Shown one piece after another: positions 52,419 to 61,200 of a stretch of DNA of 64,000 bases. The first letter of the stretch is position 1, and every line of letters begins with the position of its first letter. The stretch comes from LZORAL124-50-18 sp051208045 (GTDB lineage Bacteria; Pseudomonadota; Gammaproteobacteria; Pseudomonadales; Oleiphilaceae): assembly GCA_051208045.1 (NCBI GenBank), contig JBPJFY010000001.1:1-64000 (forward strand). The letters are read 5' to 3'. Under the pieces are notes generated by a model, which worked only from the letters and a program-made list of their open reading frames with translations, was not told the origin of the DNA and searched no databases. The position numbers and the translations under genes are program-made.

Positions 52419-53309
52419 TCAGTAGTTTCGGGAAACGATGTAGTGACTGAGCGCTTCCAGCAGGTCTGTGTTTCGGTTGGGGAGTTGCGCCAGTGCGTGG
52501 AGCGCCAGTTCATGCAGTTGGTTGCATTTCTCTCGGGCACCAGCCAGGCCCAGCAGCGCGGGGTAGGTGGCTTTGTTGTGCTCGGCGTCTGCGCCCTGTT
52601 GTTTTCCGAGGGTTTGGGTGTCGCCTTCAATGTCGAGAATGTCATCTTTCACTTGAAAAGCCAGTCCGATGCAGCGCGCGTAACTGCGCAGCGCCGCCAA
52701 CTCCGCTTCCTCGATACCCCTGACCGCCAACGCACCCACCAGAACGCTGGCTTCAATCAATGCACCAGTTTTGAATAAGTGCAGGCTTTCGAGTTCCTGA
52801 AGGGTCAGTGTTTTCCCCTCGGACGCCAGATCGATGGCCTGGCCGCCCACCATGCCCTGGCTGCCACTGGCAATTGCCAGGGCTCGCACCATCGCCAGGC
52901 GGGTGTCGGTGGTGAGGTGGGGAGCTTCACTGAGGCTTTGAAATGCCAGTGCCTGAAGTGCGTCGCCCGCCAATATTGCCGTGGCTTCATCAAACTGTAT
53001 GTGGCAGGTGGGCTGACCCCGGCGTAATGCGTCGTCATCCATGCTCGGCAGGTCGTCGTGAATCAGCGAGTAGGCATGGATGAGTTCCACCGCCGCCGCG
53101 GGAATATCCGCCTGTTCCAATGAGCCACCGCACGCGACGGTAGCCGCATAGGCCAGACAGGGGCGGATACGTTTACCGCCATTGACGGAACTGTAGCGCA
53201 TGGCCGCATGCAGCCGGGCGGGCAAGGTGGCTTCGCTTGGCAACAACCGATTCAGGGTGTCATCGGCGCGTTGTTTGGCTTCGGACAGAAATCGGGAAAG
53301 GTCACTCAT
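52419..53309 (-). CDS. ispA: (2E,6E)-farnesyl diphosphate synthase
   Basis: Makes farnesyl diphosphate from isopentenyl and dimethylallyl diphosphate. 296 residues. The first Asp-rich motif is HDDLPSMDDD and the second is QVKDDILDIEGD; NGGKRIRPCL and GGQAIDL are conserved. The ATG at 53309 matches the family start and overlaps xseB by eight bases. The order xseB-ispA-dxs is as in E. coli. The C-terminal SRNY end is short. Confidence 0.96.
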   Translation of the reverse strand: MSDLSRFLSEAKQRADDTLNRLLPSEATLPARLHAAMRYSSVNGGKRIRPCLAYAATVACGGSLEQADIPAAAVELIHAYSLIHDDLPSMDDDALRRGQPTCHIQFDEATAILAGDALQALAFQSLSEAPHLTTDTRLAMVRALAIASGSQGMVGGQAIDLASEGKTLTLQELESLHLFKTGALIEASVLVGALAVRGIEEAELAALRSYARCIGLAFQVKDDILDIEGDTQTLGKQQGADAEHNKATYPALLGLAGAREKCNQLHELALHALAQLPNRNTDLLEALSHYIVSRNY

Positions 53310-53550
53310 CCCGGTCGTTACCCTCTTGAAACGGGGCAAAGTGCAGGCCGTCGTCACTGCTGACCAATTGTTCTACTTTTTGTTGCGCCTGGGTCAAGGC
53401 TTGCTGGCATTGTCGACTGAGCTTGATACCGTTCTCAAACTCGGCCAGTGAGCGCTCCAACGAAAGATCGCCGGATTCCATACGCTGAACAATCTGCTCG
53501 AGGGCGGTTAAAGCAGACTCGAAGTCTTCGGGAGTGGGGTTGTCAGCCAT
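53302..53550 (-). CDS. xseB: exodeoxyribonuclease VII small subunit
   Basis: An 82-residue helical subunit that binds XseA to form the single-strand exonuclease. Starts MADNPTPEDFESALTALEQI and has RMESGDLSLERSLAEFENG, the family signature. The ATG at 53550 is chosen; the longer frame to 53616 adds 22 unlike residues. First of the xseB-ispA pair. Confidence 0.93.
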   Translation of the reverse strand: MADNPTPEDFESALTALEQIVQRMESGDLSLERSLAEFENGIKLSRQCQQALTQAQQKVEQLVSSDDGLHFAPFQEGNDRDE

Positions 53551-53803
53551 GGCGTGTGCGACGTTCCTTTGCATTAATAGGGATAAAAAGTGCGCAAATG
53601 ATCGCATTCCTGCCATCTTTGGGCAAATGGTTTTTGGCTGGCACGTTTTGTGCCTTTTGTATTCCGGGGCAGTGCCTTGCCGTTCGGGGGGCAGAATTCA
53701 CAAAAAGGTGGCAGGGTAACAAGAGGATTTTTATGGATTTCCTACTACACTTAAGGAACTTCAAGTGTATTCGTCATCTCACAGGTAATTTAAGGAGCGA
53801 AGC

Positions 53804-54559
53804 GTGGATATAGCCACCCTCGTAGGTATGCTCGGCGGCTTTGGCGTGGTCATCATGGCGATGGTCCTCGGTGGAGGGATTGGCATGTTTGTCGATGTGC
53901 CGTCCACGCTGATTGTAATTGGTGGCACGATCATGGTGGCCATGAGTAAGTATCCGCTGGGTAATTTTCTGGGTGCCGGTAAAACGGCGGCCAAAGTTTT
54001 CATGTTCAAGCTGGATAAGCCGGAAGAGCTGATTGAACAAATCGTAGAACTGGCCGATGCGGCGAGAAAGGGCGGCTTGCTGTCTCTCGAAGGTAAGGAA
54101 ATCAACAATGACTTTCTGGCCAAGGGCATTCAGTTGCTGGTGGATGGCCACGACGCAGATGTGGTGAAAACGCTGCTCAATAAAGACAAAAATCAGGCCG
54201 TCGATCGGCACTCCTCCGGCAGTGCGGTGTGGGCAACCATGGGGGATGTTGCACCGGCCATGGGGATGATTGGTACGCTCGTGGGATTGGTGGCAATGCT
54301 TTCCAATATGGATGACCCCAAGTCTATCGGCCCTGCCATGGCCGTGGCCCTGTTGACCACACTGTATGGCGCGATGGTCGGGAATATGATTGCGCTCCCC
54401 TTTGCAGATAAACTCAAAGTGCGTGCCGGCGAAGAAGAAATGTTGAAAAGCATGATTATCGATGCGCTGCTGGCGATTCAGGCGGGGCAGAACCCGCGCG
54501 TAGTGGAAAGCATGCTTCGAACCTACCTCCCGGAGAGCAAGCGGGAAGTGGCTGAGTAA
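53804..54559 (+). CDS. pomA: flagellar motor stator protein, PomA/MotA type
   Basis: A 251-residue inner-membrane stator subunit with four helices that turns ion flow into flagellar torque. It has the PomA-type N-terminus (DIATLVGMLGGFGVV), MGDVAPAMGMIGTLVGLVAML for helices 3-4 and the basic/acidic cytoplasmic loop. Similarity to PomA suggests sodium rather than proton drive, but this is inference. The start is a GTG with TAAGGAG eight bases upstream. It overlaps pomB by one base. No other flagellar genes are in the window. Confidence 0.9.
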   Translation: MDIATLVGMLGGFGVVIMAMVLGGGIGMFVDVPSTLIVIGGTIMVAMSKYPLGNFLGAGKTAAKVFMFKLDKPEELIEQIVELADAARKGGLLSLEGKEINNDFLAKGIQLLVDGHDADVVKTLLNKDKNQAVDRHSSGSAVWATMGDVAPAMGMIGTLVGLVAMLSNMDDPKSIGPAMAVALLTTLYGAMVGNMIALPFADKLKVRAGEEEMLKSMIIDALLAIQAGQNPRVVESMLRTYLPESKREVAE

Positions 54560-55569
54560 TGAGCGACGAAGAACAGAAATGTCCGGAATGTAAACCGGGG
54601 CTACCGGCATGGTTGGCGACCTTTGCTGACCTGATGTCGCTGTTGATGTGTTTTTTCGTATTGCTCCTGTCATTTGCCGAGATGGACGTTTTAAAGTTCA
54701 AGCGTTTGGCGGGCTCCATGCGTAATGCGTTCGGTGTGCAGAGCCAGGTGAATGTGAATGATATTCCTAAGGGCACCAGCATCATTGCCCAGGAGTTTTC
54801 GCCGGGCAAGCCCGAACCTACCCCTCTGCAAGTCGTGATGCAGCAAACCGTCGAGCCGGACAAACAATCACTGGAATTGCTCTGTGAAGCGGAGATTGAA
54901 AAAGCCATTGAGAAGGAGTGTGACGAGACTGTCAGCGAGCAGAAACAACAAAATGAAGTGGTGGTTCAGAAAATCCAGCAAATGATAGAAGATAGGGAAA
55001 ACAACGCCATGGATCTCGCACAGAAGCTGGAGCAGGAAATTCGCAATGAGCAGGTGGAAATTGAAGTCAAAGGCAAAAAAATGATTATCCGAGTGCAGGA
55101 GAAAGGTTCGTTTGACTCAGGCTCCGCAGAGCTTCAAGAGGCCTTTTTCCCCATTCTGGAAAAGCTGGTGTCCAGCTTGCGCAATATCGATGGCGACATT
55201 TCCATTGAAGGGCACACGGACAGTATTCCCATTAAAACCGCGTTGTTTCCCTCCAATTTTGACCTCTCCGTGGCTCGTTCATTGGAAGTGGCACGAGGCC
55301 TGATGGACGACGGTACCTTGGACAAAACGCGATTCAAGGTGGTTGGTTGGGGAGCCACCCGCCCGTTGGAGCCCAATAATACGCCAACCAATCGAGCGGC
55401 AAACCGGCGTGTGGAGATCATCGTGCATGAGCCCAATGATCCCGCGGACAAAGACAAACTGCAGCAGATGTTGGACTTCACTGCGGCACCCGAGCCTGAT
55501 CCGGGCACGCCACGCGGCAGCAATAATAATGACAACTTCTTTGAACTCGACAGCAATGAGATATTCTAA
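54559..55569 (+). CDS. pomB: flagellar motor stator protein, PomB/MotB type
   Basis: A 336-residue partner of PomA. One N-terminal helix carries the ion-binding D24 (FADLMSLLMCFFVLLL), at the same position as in Vibrio PomB. A long Glu/Gln-rich linker (about residues 95-175) leads to an OmpA-like domain with IEGHTDSIP that grips peptidoglycan. A CPEC pair precedes the helix. The linker is long and strongly acidic. It overlaps pomA by one base and ends ten bases before a PilZ gene. Confidence 0.9.
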   Translation: MSDEEQKCPECKPGLPAWLATFADLMSLLMCFFVLLLSFAEMDVLKFKRLAGSMRNAFGVQSQVNVNDIPKGTSIIAQEFSPGKPEPTPLQVVMQQTVEPDKQSLELLCEAEIEKAIEKECDETVSEQKQQNEVVVQKIQQMIEDRENNAMDLAQKLEQEIRNEQVEIEVKGKKMIIRVQEKGSFDSGSAELQEAFFPILEKLVSSLRNIDGDISIEGHTDSIPIKTALFPSNFDLSVARSLEVARGLMDDGTLDKTRFKVVGWGATRPLEPNNTPTNRAANRRVEIIVHEPNDPADKDKLQQMLDFTAAPEPDPGTPRGSNNNDNFFELDSNEIF

Positions 55570-55578
55570 AGGGGCCGG

Positions 55579-56199
55579 ATGATGGCGGCAGAGCGCGAAC
55601 GACGACGATACTTTCGTGTCACCGATCAGGTGTTGATGAGTTATCAGGTGGTCTCGGATGGGGGGCTGTCTGATGGGCACGGATCGGGTGCATCAGAACC
55701 ATCGGCCCCGATGTCTCATCGAAGTCAGGCACTGAATCGCATTGAAGAAAAACTGTCTCAAAAGATGGTGAAACTCCACTCTGACAACCCGGAGCTGGCG
55801 GACATCATGAGTCTGCTCAATCAGAAACTTAATCTTCTTGTGGGGCATGTGGAGGAAGGGCAGAAAGCGCCTCTGGAAAAGCAGTCGCTGAATGTCAATG
55901 TGAGCGCCTGTGGCATTGCATTCCCCGCTGAAGATGCGCTGAGTATCGGGAGTTTGCTGGTGCTGCAGCTGACGCTGACGCTGTCTTACGTCACCCTGTC
56001 ATTGTCTGCGCAGGTGGTGGGAGTTGATCCACTGGAGGAAGAGGCTCCGCTGGACGGGGAGTGGAAATACCTCATACGTGCCGACTTTATCGAAATCTCT
56101 GACGTGGATCAGGAGCTGCTGGTTCAGCATGTGCTGAAGCGCCAGTCCGAACAGCTGAAAGCGCTGCGCGAGGCCCGAGAGCGCGGGGAAGCCCCGTAG
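55579..56199 (+). CDS. PilZ-domain protein with a long central insertion
   Basis: A 206-residue cytoplasmic protein. The two cyclic di-GMP binding motifs of PilZ domains are present: RxxxR as R9-R-Y-F-R13, and N107-V-S-A-C-G112. They are about 93 residues apart, much more than the 20-30 usual for PilZ; the insertion includes a Ser/Gly-rich stretch and helices (about 48-92). The C-terminal tail is helical and charged. It probably links cyclic di-GMP to the stator genes just upstream. Binding ability is inferred. Confidence 0.78.
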   Translation: MMAAERERRRYFRVTDQVLMSYQVVSDGGLSDGHGSGASEPSAPMSHRSQALNRIEEKLSQKMVKLHSDNPELADIMSLLNQKLNLLVGHVEEGQKAPLEKQSLNVNVSACGIAFPAEDALSIGSLLVLQLTLTLSYVTLSLSAQVVGVDPLEEEAPLDGEWKYLIRADFIEISDVDQELLVQHVLKRQSEQLKALREARERGEAP

Positions 56200-56228
56200 T
56201 CCAGAGCTCATATTTTTTGGAAAAATGG

Positions 56229-57464
56229 TTATATTCGAATGCACCTTGCGATGGCAAATGCCTCTGATTCGTCTACTTTCTGAGCTTCAGCAATTCGCTC
56301 CCACTGACGTAGTGCCTCTGCCACTTCTTCTGCAATGCGCGATACGCGTGTTTTCTCCAGCCCGAATACGCGCCCCTTTATTTCTGAGCAGAGTGGCGGA
56401 TATTGACTGTATCCAAAGCCAGCCACCGGATACTGACCGGCCGTCAATGTCGGCACCATGTCATACGCAGGCGCGAGGTGATATCCGTCGTCTGTGTGAA
56501 TGAAGCTGAAATTCCGCTCATGCGTGTCAGCGTTATTGATGCCCCGATTAAAGAGCATCATGCGCACCAGTTGTTCCAGATCCCGGATAACATCGACAGA
56601 ATATTGCTTAACAAGCTGTGCGATGTCGTCATAGCGAAAAACACCATGTGCATCGCGTTGGCTGCGCGGATCCTTCAGCAGCGCGTTCACTGTGATCAGG
56701 TGTTTTCTGGCGTCACCGTCGATATCAAAGCGATCGAGCAGCAACACTTCCCGGCCATTGATCCCTTCCACCACTCGACCGGAGAATACGTCTATGCCGG
56801 CAAGATGAGCGAGCTTCAAACACGCCAGCTCGACACGGGCATTGTTGTAGTTGTCCTGCGACAACCGGTTAAATTTGGCCAGGTACTGACCTTGTGCATC
56901 ATACATGAGGGCTTTTGGCCGGGCCCCGCCAACGCCCGTTCCGGCATTGGCCATATAAATCAGACTGAGCTCATCGAGTTGAGAGGAGTATGCTTCAGGA
57001 TGATCTACGTGCTGCGCGGCCTGTTCAGCGCGAGCCAAATCGTCCACCTGACAGCCGGTGCTATATTTAGGAGTGGCTCCTTTTTCGATCCATTGGAGTG
57101 CGCCGATCCGGCTGTTACCCAGATATTTCAGGGTTTCGATGCAACTGTGATTGTTGATTTTCTTTTGGTCGCGGTAGAAGACCAGACGAGCCAGTACCTT
57201 GCGCCCCCAGTCGTCCGGCAGATAATCGTCCAGAATACCGGGTATACCTTGGTTGCAATCAAATTCATAGGGAGCAGAGCCTAACGGGAGTTGAACCGGA
57301 TCCAGAGAAAACGCTGAGGGATGATTCAGATAGATTGGCGTATAGCGAAAACCGAAACGATTGAGTAAGCCGTGCTGCTCCACAAGAATAGCGTCAGCGG
57401 CATGGATGACGCCCGTTTGCTGAGTGTACACATAAATGTCATAGGCTTGGCGGACTTTACTCAT
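56229..57464 (-). CDS. HipA-family serine/threonine kinase (toxin-like)
   Basis: A 411-residue HipA homologue. In E. coli HipA phosphorylates glutamyl-tRNA synthetase and causes persistence. The glycine loop is TGVGGARPKAL (from T176), the catalytic Asp is D313 (NNADTHERNFSF) and the metal-binding Asp is D335 (PAYDM). The position I align with the autophosphorylated Ser150 of E. coli HipA is Gly177, next to Thr176. It lies directly after, and overlaps by eight bases, a small HTH gene. The target is unknown. Confidence 0.85.
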   Translation of the reverse strand: MSKVRQAYDIYVYTQQTGVIHAADAILVEQHGLLNRFGFRYTPIYLNHPSAFSLDPVQLPLGSAPYEFDCNQGIPGILDDYLPDDWGRKVLARLVFYRDQKKINNHSCIETLKYLGNSRIGALQWIEKGATPKYSTGCQVDDLARAEQAAQHVDHPEAYSSQLDELSLIYMANAGTGVGGARPKALMYDAQGQYLAKFNRLSQDNYNNARVELACLKLAHLAGIDVFSGRVVEGINGREVLLLDRFDIDGDARKHLITVNALLKDPRSQRDAHGVFRYDDIAQLVKQYSVDVIRDLEQLVRMMLFNRGINNADTHERNFSFIHTDDGYHLAPAYDMVPTLTAGQYPVAGFGYSQYPPLCSEIKGRVFGLEKTRVSRIAEEVAEALRQWERIAEAQKVDESEAFAIARCIRI

Positions 57465-57696
57465 CGAACAAGCCTGCCTTCAATTCAAACAGCGTGCGGA
57501 ACTGATCCGCGCAGCCCAACAGTTCGGCCGCCTGGTAGTATTTACCCATGCCAATGGATAGGTCGCCTTTTTCCATTTTTTGCAGCGTTGCTCGGCTCAC
57601 GCCAATCCGCACGGAAAACGCTTTCATGTCATCGTGGGGATACTTTTTTTTGCGCGCGCGCTTTAGGTTTTCACCGAGAGATTGAATGTGATTCAT
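57457..57696 (-). CDS. HipB-like XRE-family antitoxin and repressor
   Basis: A 79-residue helix-turn-helix protein. The HTH is seen in FSVRIGVSRATLQKMEKGD, preceded by a basic helix (KRARKKKYP). It would neutralise the HipA-like kinase and repress the pair. The ATG at 57696 has two palindromic operators just upstream. The last eight bases overlap hipA, so the two are translated together. Confidence 0.88.
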   Translation of the reverse strand: MNHIQSLGENLKRARKKKYPHDDMKAFSVRIGVSRATLQKMEKGDLSIGMGKYYQAAELLGCADQFRTLFELKAGLFDE

Positions 57697-57705
57697 TTTT
57701 TTGAT

Positions 57706-57723
57706 TTACCATTATAATGGTAA
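57706..57723 (+). promoter_or_regulatory. hipB operator 1
   Basis: TTACCATTATAATGGTAA is a perfect 18-base palindrome of the form TACCA-N6-TGGTA. It covers a TATAAT on the minus strand that could be the hipBA -10. The arrangement suits autorepression by HipB. Confidence 0.75.
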
Positions 57724-57746
57724 TAATGTACATCAGGATGCATAAA

Positions 57747-57765
57747 ATACCAATAAAATGGTATT
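57747..57765 (+). promoter_or_regulatory. hipB operator 2
   Basis: AATACCAATAAAATGGTATT, with flanks from 57746, is a second TACCA-N6-TGGTA palindrome. Its centre lies 41 bases (about four helical turns) from that of operator 1, so HipB dimers would sit on the same face. Confidence 0.75.
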
Positions 57766-57922
57766 TTTTTGTAGCTTATGAAAAGAAGTCTGGTGGGGGG
57801 ATCTTGAAGAAATCAAGGTTTGGGAAATCGAGTTTCGTGCACTCTGGCTCTACCCAGAATCAGTACCGCTTCGCAGCTGATAGTTTTGTAGTGTGATTTC
57901 TGAGCAGGCCCTTACTAATTTC

Positions 57923-58025
57923 TTCCGCTAACCACAAGAAACAGACTCTCGCCAGCGCTCTGATGGTATATGTTGAAGGGGTTAGCTTTGTTTGAAGATG
58001 AGTCCGAAGTTTTCGCATCTCAGCC
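57923..58025 (-). repeat. 103-bp inverted repeat, copy 1
   Basis: The minus strand of this segment matches 63074-63176 on the plus strand at 97 of 103 positions by direct comparison, with no gaps. The two copies enclose about 5.05 kb holding the exoprotein and the coiled-coil membrane protein genes. I recognise neither a transposon end nor a known repeat family. Confidence 0.9.
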
Positions 58026-58113
58026 GAACAAAAGCTAATGAGAAACTGTCGGCTTCCCTTTATAAACGGCCATCTATCACTTATACCTCTTCGACTCATA
58101 TCCTGGTAAATTG

Positions 58114-58146
58114 CCTGTTACAAAAACATCGTTACCTGTAACAAAA
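58114..58146 (+). repeat. direct repeat upstream of the exoprotein gene
   Basis: CCTGTTACAAAA (58114-58125) and CCTGTAACAAAA (58135-58146) differ by one base and are 21 bases apart, two helical turns. The GTTAC/GTAAC parts are also inverted to each other. It could be an operator for the gene at 58255. Confidence 0.55.
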
Positions 58147-58254
58147 TTACTGTCTAAATTTTACTCTAATTAAAAGATTGCACCTAACGCTGCCCACCTA
58201 TAGTGAGTTAAAATTTCGCGCAACTTTTCATAGTGGTTTGAGGTCAGTACTGAG

Positions 58255-61200
58255 ATGACAAAGGCTTTGTTTCGCCTAGATAGATCGACATTTGCTTATG
58301 CTACTGGTCTGATTTTGATTTGCTTTTCAAGCCTTGCCAATGCACTAACCTACAAGCAAATGAAAGATGAAGACCTGCTCAGTCAGACTGAAGTGATCGT
58401 CCACGGCCAGGTGCTTTCTGCTGCACCCATCTATGATGGCGAGGTGGTGGTTGCGACAGATTATGGCATCCGGGTTATTGATGCCATCAAAGGTGAGACG
58501 CAGGAGGTTATTTCAGTGGCCATCCCCGGCACCCGGCTGCCAGCGGAGCAATTTGTTGAAGTGCACGGCGCACCACATTATGAAGAGAGCGATGAGGTTT
58601 TGTTGTTTCTGGCTGCGAAGGAGGGCGGCTACCGCTTGCAGCAATTTGCTCTCGGCGCATTTGAGATCAAATCATTTGCTGGCAAGATGTATGCTATTCG
58701 CGACATCAATGGCACAGACATTGAGCATGGCGGTCACGGTTACCAGGCGCATGCGCAATCTTTTGCACCCTACCTTGGTCATAATGCGTCCGGCTATCAC
58801 GAACCATCAAAGGTGCGTGACTTTAACAAGTTTTCTGCCTTCCTCAAGCAGCCTGGGACAAAGCGGGTGTTTGGTCATGTTGCCTCTGCCGCTCAGGGAG
58901 TGGTTCAATCCGGCTACTTCGTGCAGGACAAGGCCATCCTGGATGGCTTGCAAGGTGTGAAGGCGGCGAATTATGCCTTGCTGGGCGGGCGATGGGCGAA
59001 TGGCGGCAGTTACAGCTTTCAGCATTATAATGGCGCAAGCTATGCTTCGCTTATTACCTCGGCTGCGTCCATCTGGTCTGTGTCCGGCACAGGCATAAGC
59101 GTAGGCGCAAGTGGGGCCACGTCTGATTCGAGCGGCGAGGTAAAATCCGATAATCGGATTTTGTTTGGCGACCCTAATAATTCAATTGGCGGCAGCTATG
59201 ATTGCAGCCAGGGTGGCATCCTGGCAACCGCGCAGAGTCATATTACCGGACAGCACAGCCATCGTGGCACGAATTTTTGGAGTTATGGCGGCTCCATTGT
59301 TGTTGTGCAGGATGGTTTTGAGTGCACTACAAGTGGCACCTTATCTGAAACGATTGCGCATGAAGTTGGACACACACTTGGTTTTGCCCACTCGTCGAAC
59401 AGCTCTTCATTAATGCATGCCAGCGCTGTCACTGGTACTGTACTCGGCTGCACAGACCGCCAAGGCGCTCAATACCTGTATAGCACGGGCGAAATTGATG
59501 AGTGTACCGGCGGTGGTGGCAATGGCGGCGGTGGTGGCAATGGCGGCGGTGGTGGCAATGGCGGCGGTGGTGGCAATGGCGGCGGTGAGACTGACTGGGG
59601 ATCAATTGTCATCACTGCAAACCAATCCTATGCCGGCACTGTTGGTGACGAAATTGCCATCGAGGTAAAGGCCGACCAGACTATTTTTGGCGGCACAGTG
59701 GTAGATCTAACAATTTCATCCTCCGATGATGCCATTATCTCTGCGTCTGAGATATCTCACACAGACAATAAGCATCTTACCGTCGGTGAGGTTACGCACA
59801 CGCTGTCATTCACCCCGAAAACAAGCGGAGTCCTTCAGTTGTCCGTCGTGGCAACAGCTGGCAACCAAGTGGAAACCAAAGACATTGTTGTGGTTGTGTC
59901 CTCGGCAAACAACGCACCAACAATCAGCACGGTGAGCAATGTCGAAATTTCTGCCTCTGACACCAGTACAGTAACGTTTTCGGTCAGCGATGAGTCTCCT
60001 GACGCATTAACCATCACAGCAACGTCATCCAATACCAGCGTGGTTGCGAACAACTCCCTGATCATTACCGGCAGCGGCACAGAGCGCGCATTGGCATTTG
60101 CCGGACTGAATGCGGGCACCACAACCATTACTTTGCAGGCATCTGACGGTACATTGCAGGCAAGCCAGACTTTCACAGTCACGGTAGTCAATGGCAATAC
60201 GTCCCCGGTTATTTCCTCGATTGCCGACGCCGCTGTGCTGATGAATGCGGCCTTCGTTCAGACATTTTCGGTGTCTGATGCCGAAACCGCAGCCAGCAGC
60301 CTCTCTCTGTCTGCCACCAGCAGCAATACAGCGTTGGTACCAAATTCCAGCATCAACCTGAGCGGAACCGGGAGCAGTCGAACCATCCAGGTTCAACCAG
60401 TGAGCGACCAATCTGGAACCACCGTGATCACGGTACGCGTCAGCGATGGCGACGCTACGAGCACTGAGTCCTTCCGCCTGACAGTGCTAGCTGACATTCT
60501 GGTTTCCAGTGACAACAGCCTGCAAAGCGTCATTGCAATGCAGCCGGAGGGTGGCGTTGTATCCTTTGACGCCTCACTCAAAGGACAGACAATTACATTG
60601 AGTGCCCCAATCAGTATTACAAAATCGCTGACCATCAACGGCGATCTCGACAACGATGGATTTGCTGATGTGACACTCTCCGGGGCAGGTCTGGACATCC
60701 AGGCAGACGCGACAATTTCAGGCATCCAGTTTACCGGCATGACTGACAGTGTGCGTGTTGACAATAATGCCACCGTCAGCCTGATGAACAGCATCCTATC
60801 AACCAATACAGGAGATCAGGGGGCGGCCCTGGAAGTGTTGAGCGGTACCGTCAGCGTATCCGACACAATGTTCAGCAATAACAGCGCAACGGGCTCTGGC
60901 GGGGCGATCTACAATCAAGGCACCCTGCTCCTTGAGCGTGTCAGTCTGATTAATAATGCCTCCACAACAGGCGGCGCTGGTGCCATTTACAACCGAGGCG
61001 GCACCGTTGCGGCGACTAACACCACGATTGGCAACAACACGGCCAAAGCCTCTGGCGGTGCCATCAGCAACACACTTGGCGGTGAGATCCTGCTTAACAA
61101 TGTAACCATTGCCGGCAATACCAGTGCCGCCGCAACCGGGCAGGCAATCAACAACATTGCAGGAAGCATTACACTGACCAACAGTCTGGTTGAAGGCGAC

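Larger units (their letters stand above)
57697..58254 (+). other. 558-base AT-rich intergenic region
   Basis: Holds the twin hipB operators (57706-57765), one arm of a 103-bp inverted repeat (57923-58025) and a direct repeat (58114-58146). Apart from these it is AT-rich and without a supported gene. A possible promoter for the exoprotein gene is TTGCAC (58178) with TATAGT (58199-58204), but the spacing is short at 15 bases. Confidence 0.7.

Noticed and set aside
53774..54673. A 299-codon open frame antisense to pomA
   Set aside because: It is a His- and Gln-rich shadow with no start signal, while pomA has clear helices and family motifs.
56403..57284. A 293-codon open frame antisense to hipA
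   Set aside because: The HipA kinase motifs on the minus strand are convincing, and this frame has none.
57923..58025. Repeat considered as an integron attC site, because GCTAACC and GGTTAGC lie about 59 bases apart
   Set aside because: The inner arms are not complementary, and in copy 2 the second core is changed (GGATAGC). No integrase or cassette array is present.
57860..58099. A 79-codon open frame on the minus strand overlapping inverted-repeat copy 1
   Set aside because: No good ribosome binding site and no family match. The corresponding frame in copy 2 has a stop directly at its end. All six differences between the repeat copies change the protein, so there is no sign of constraint.
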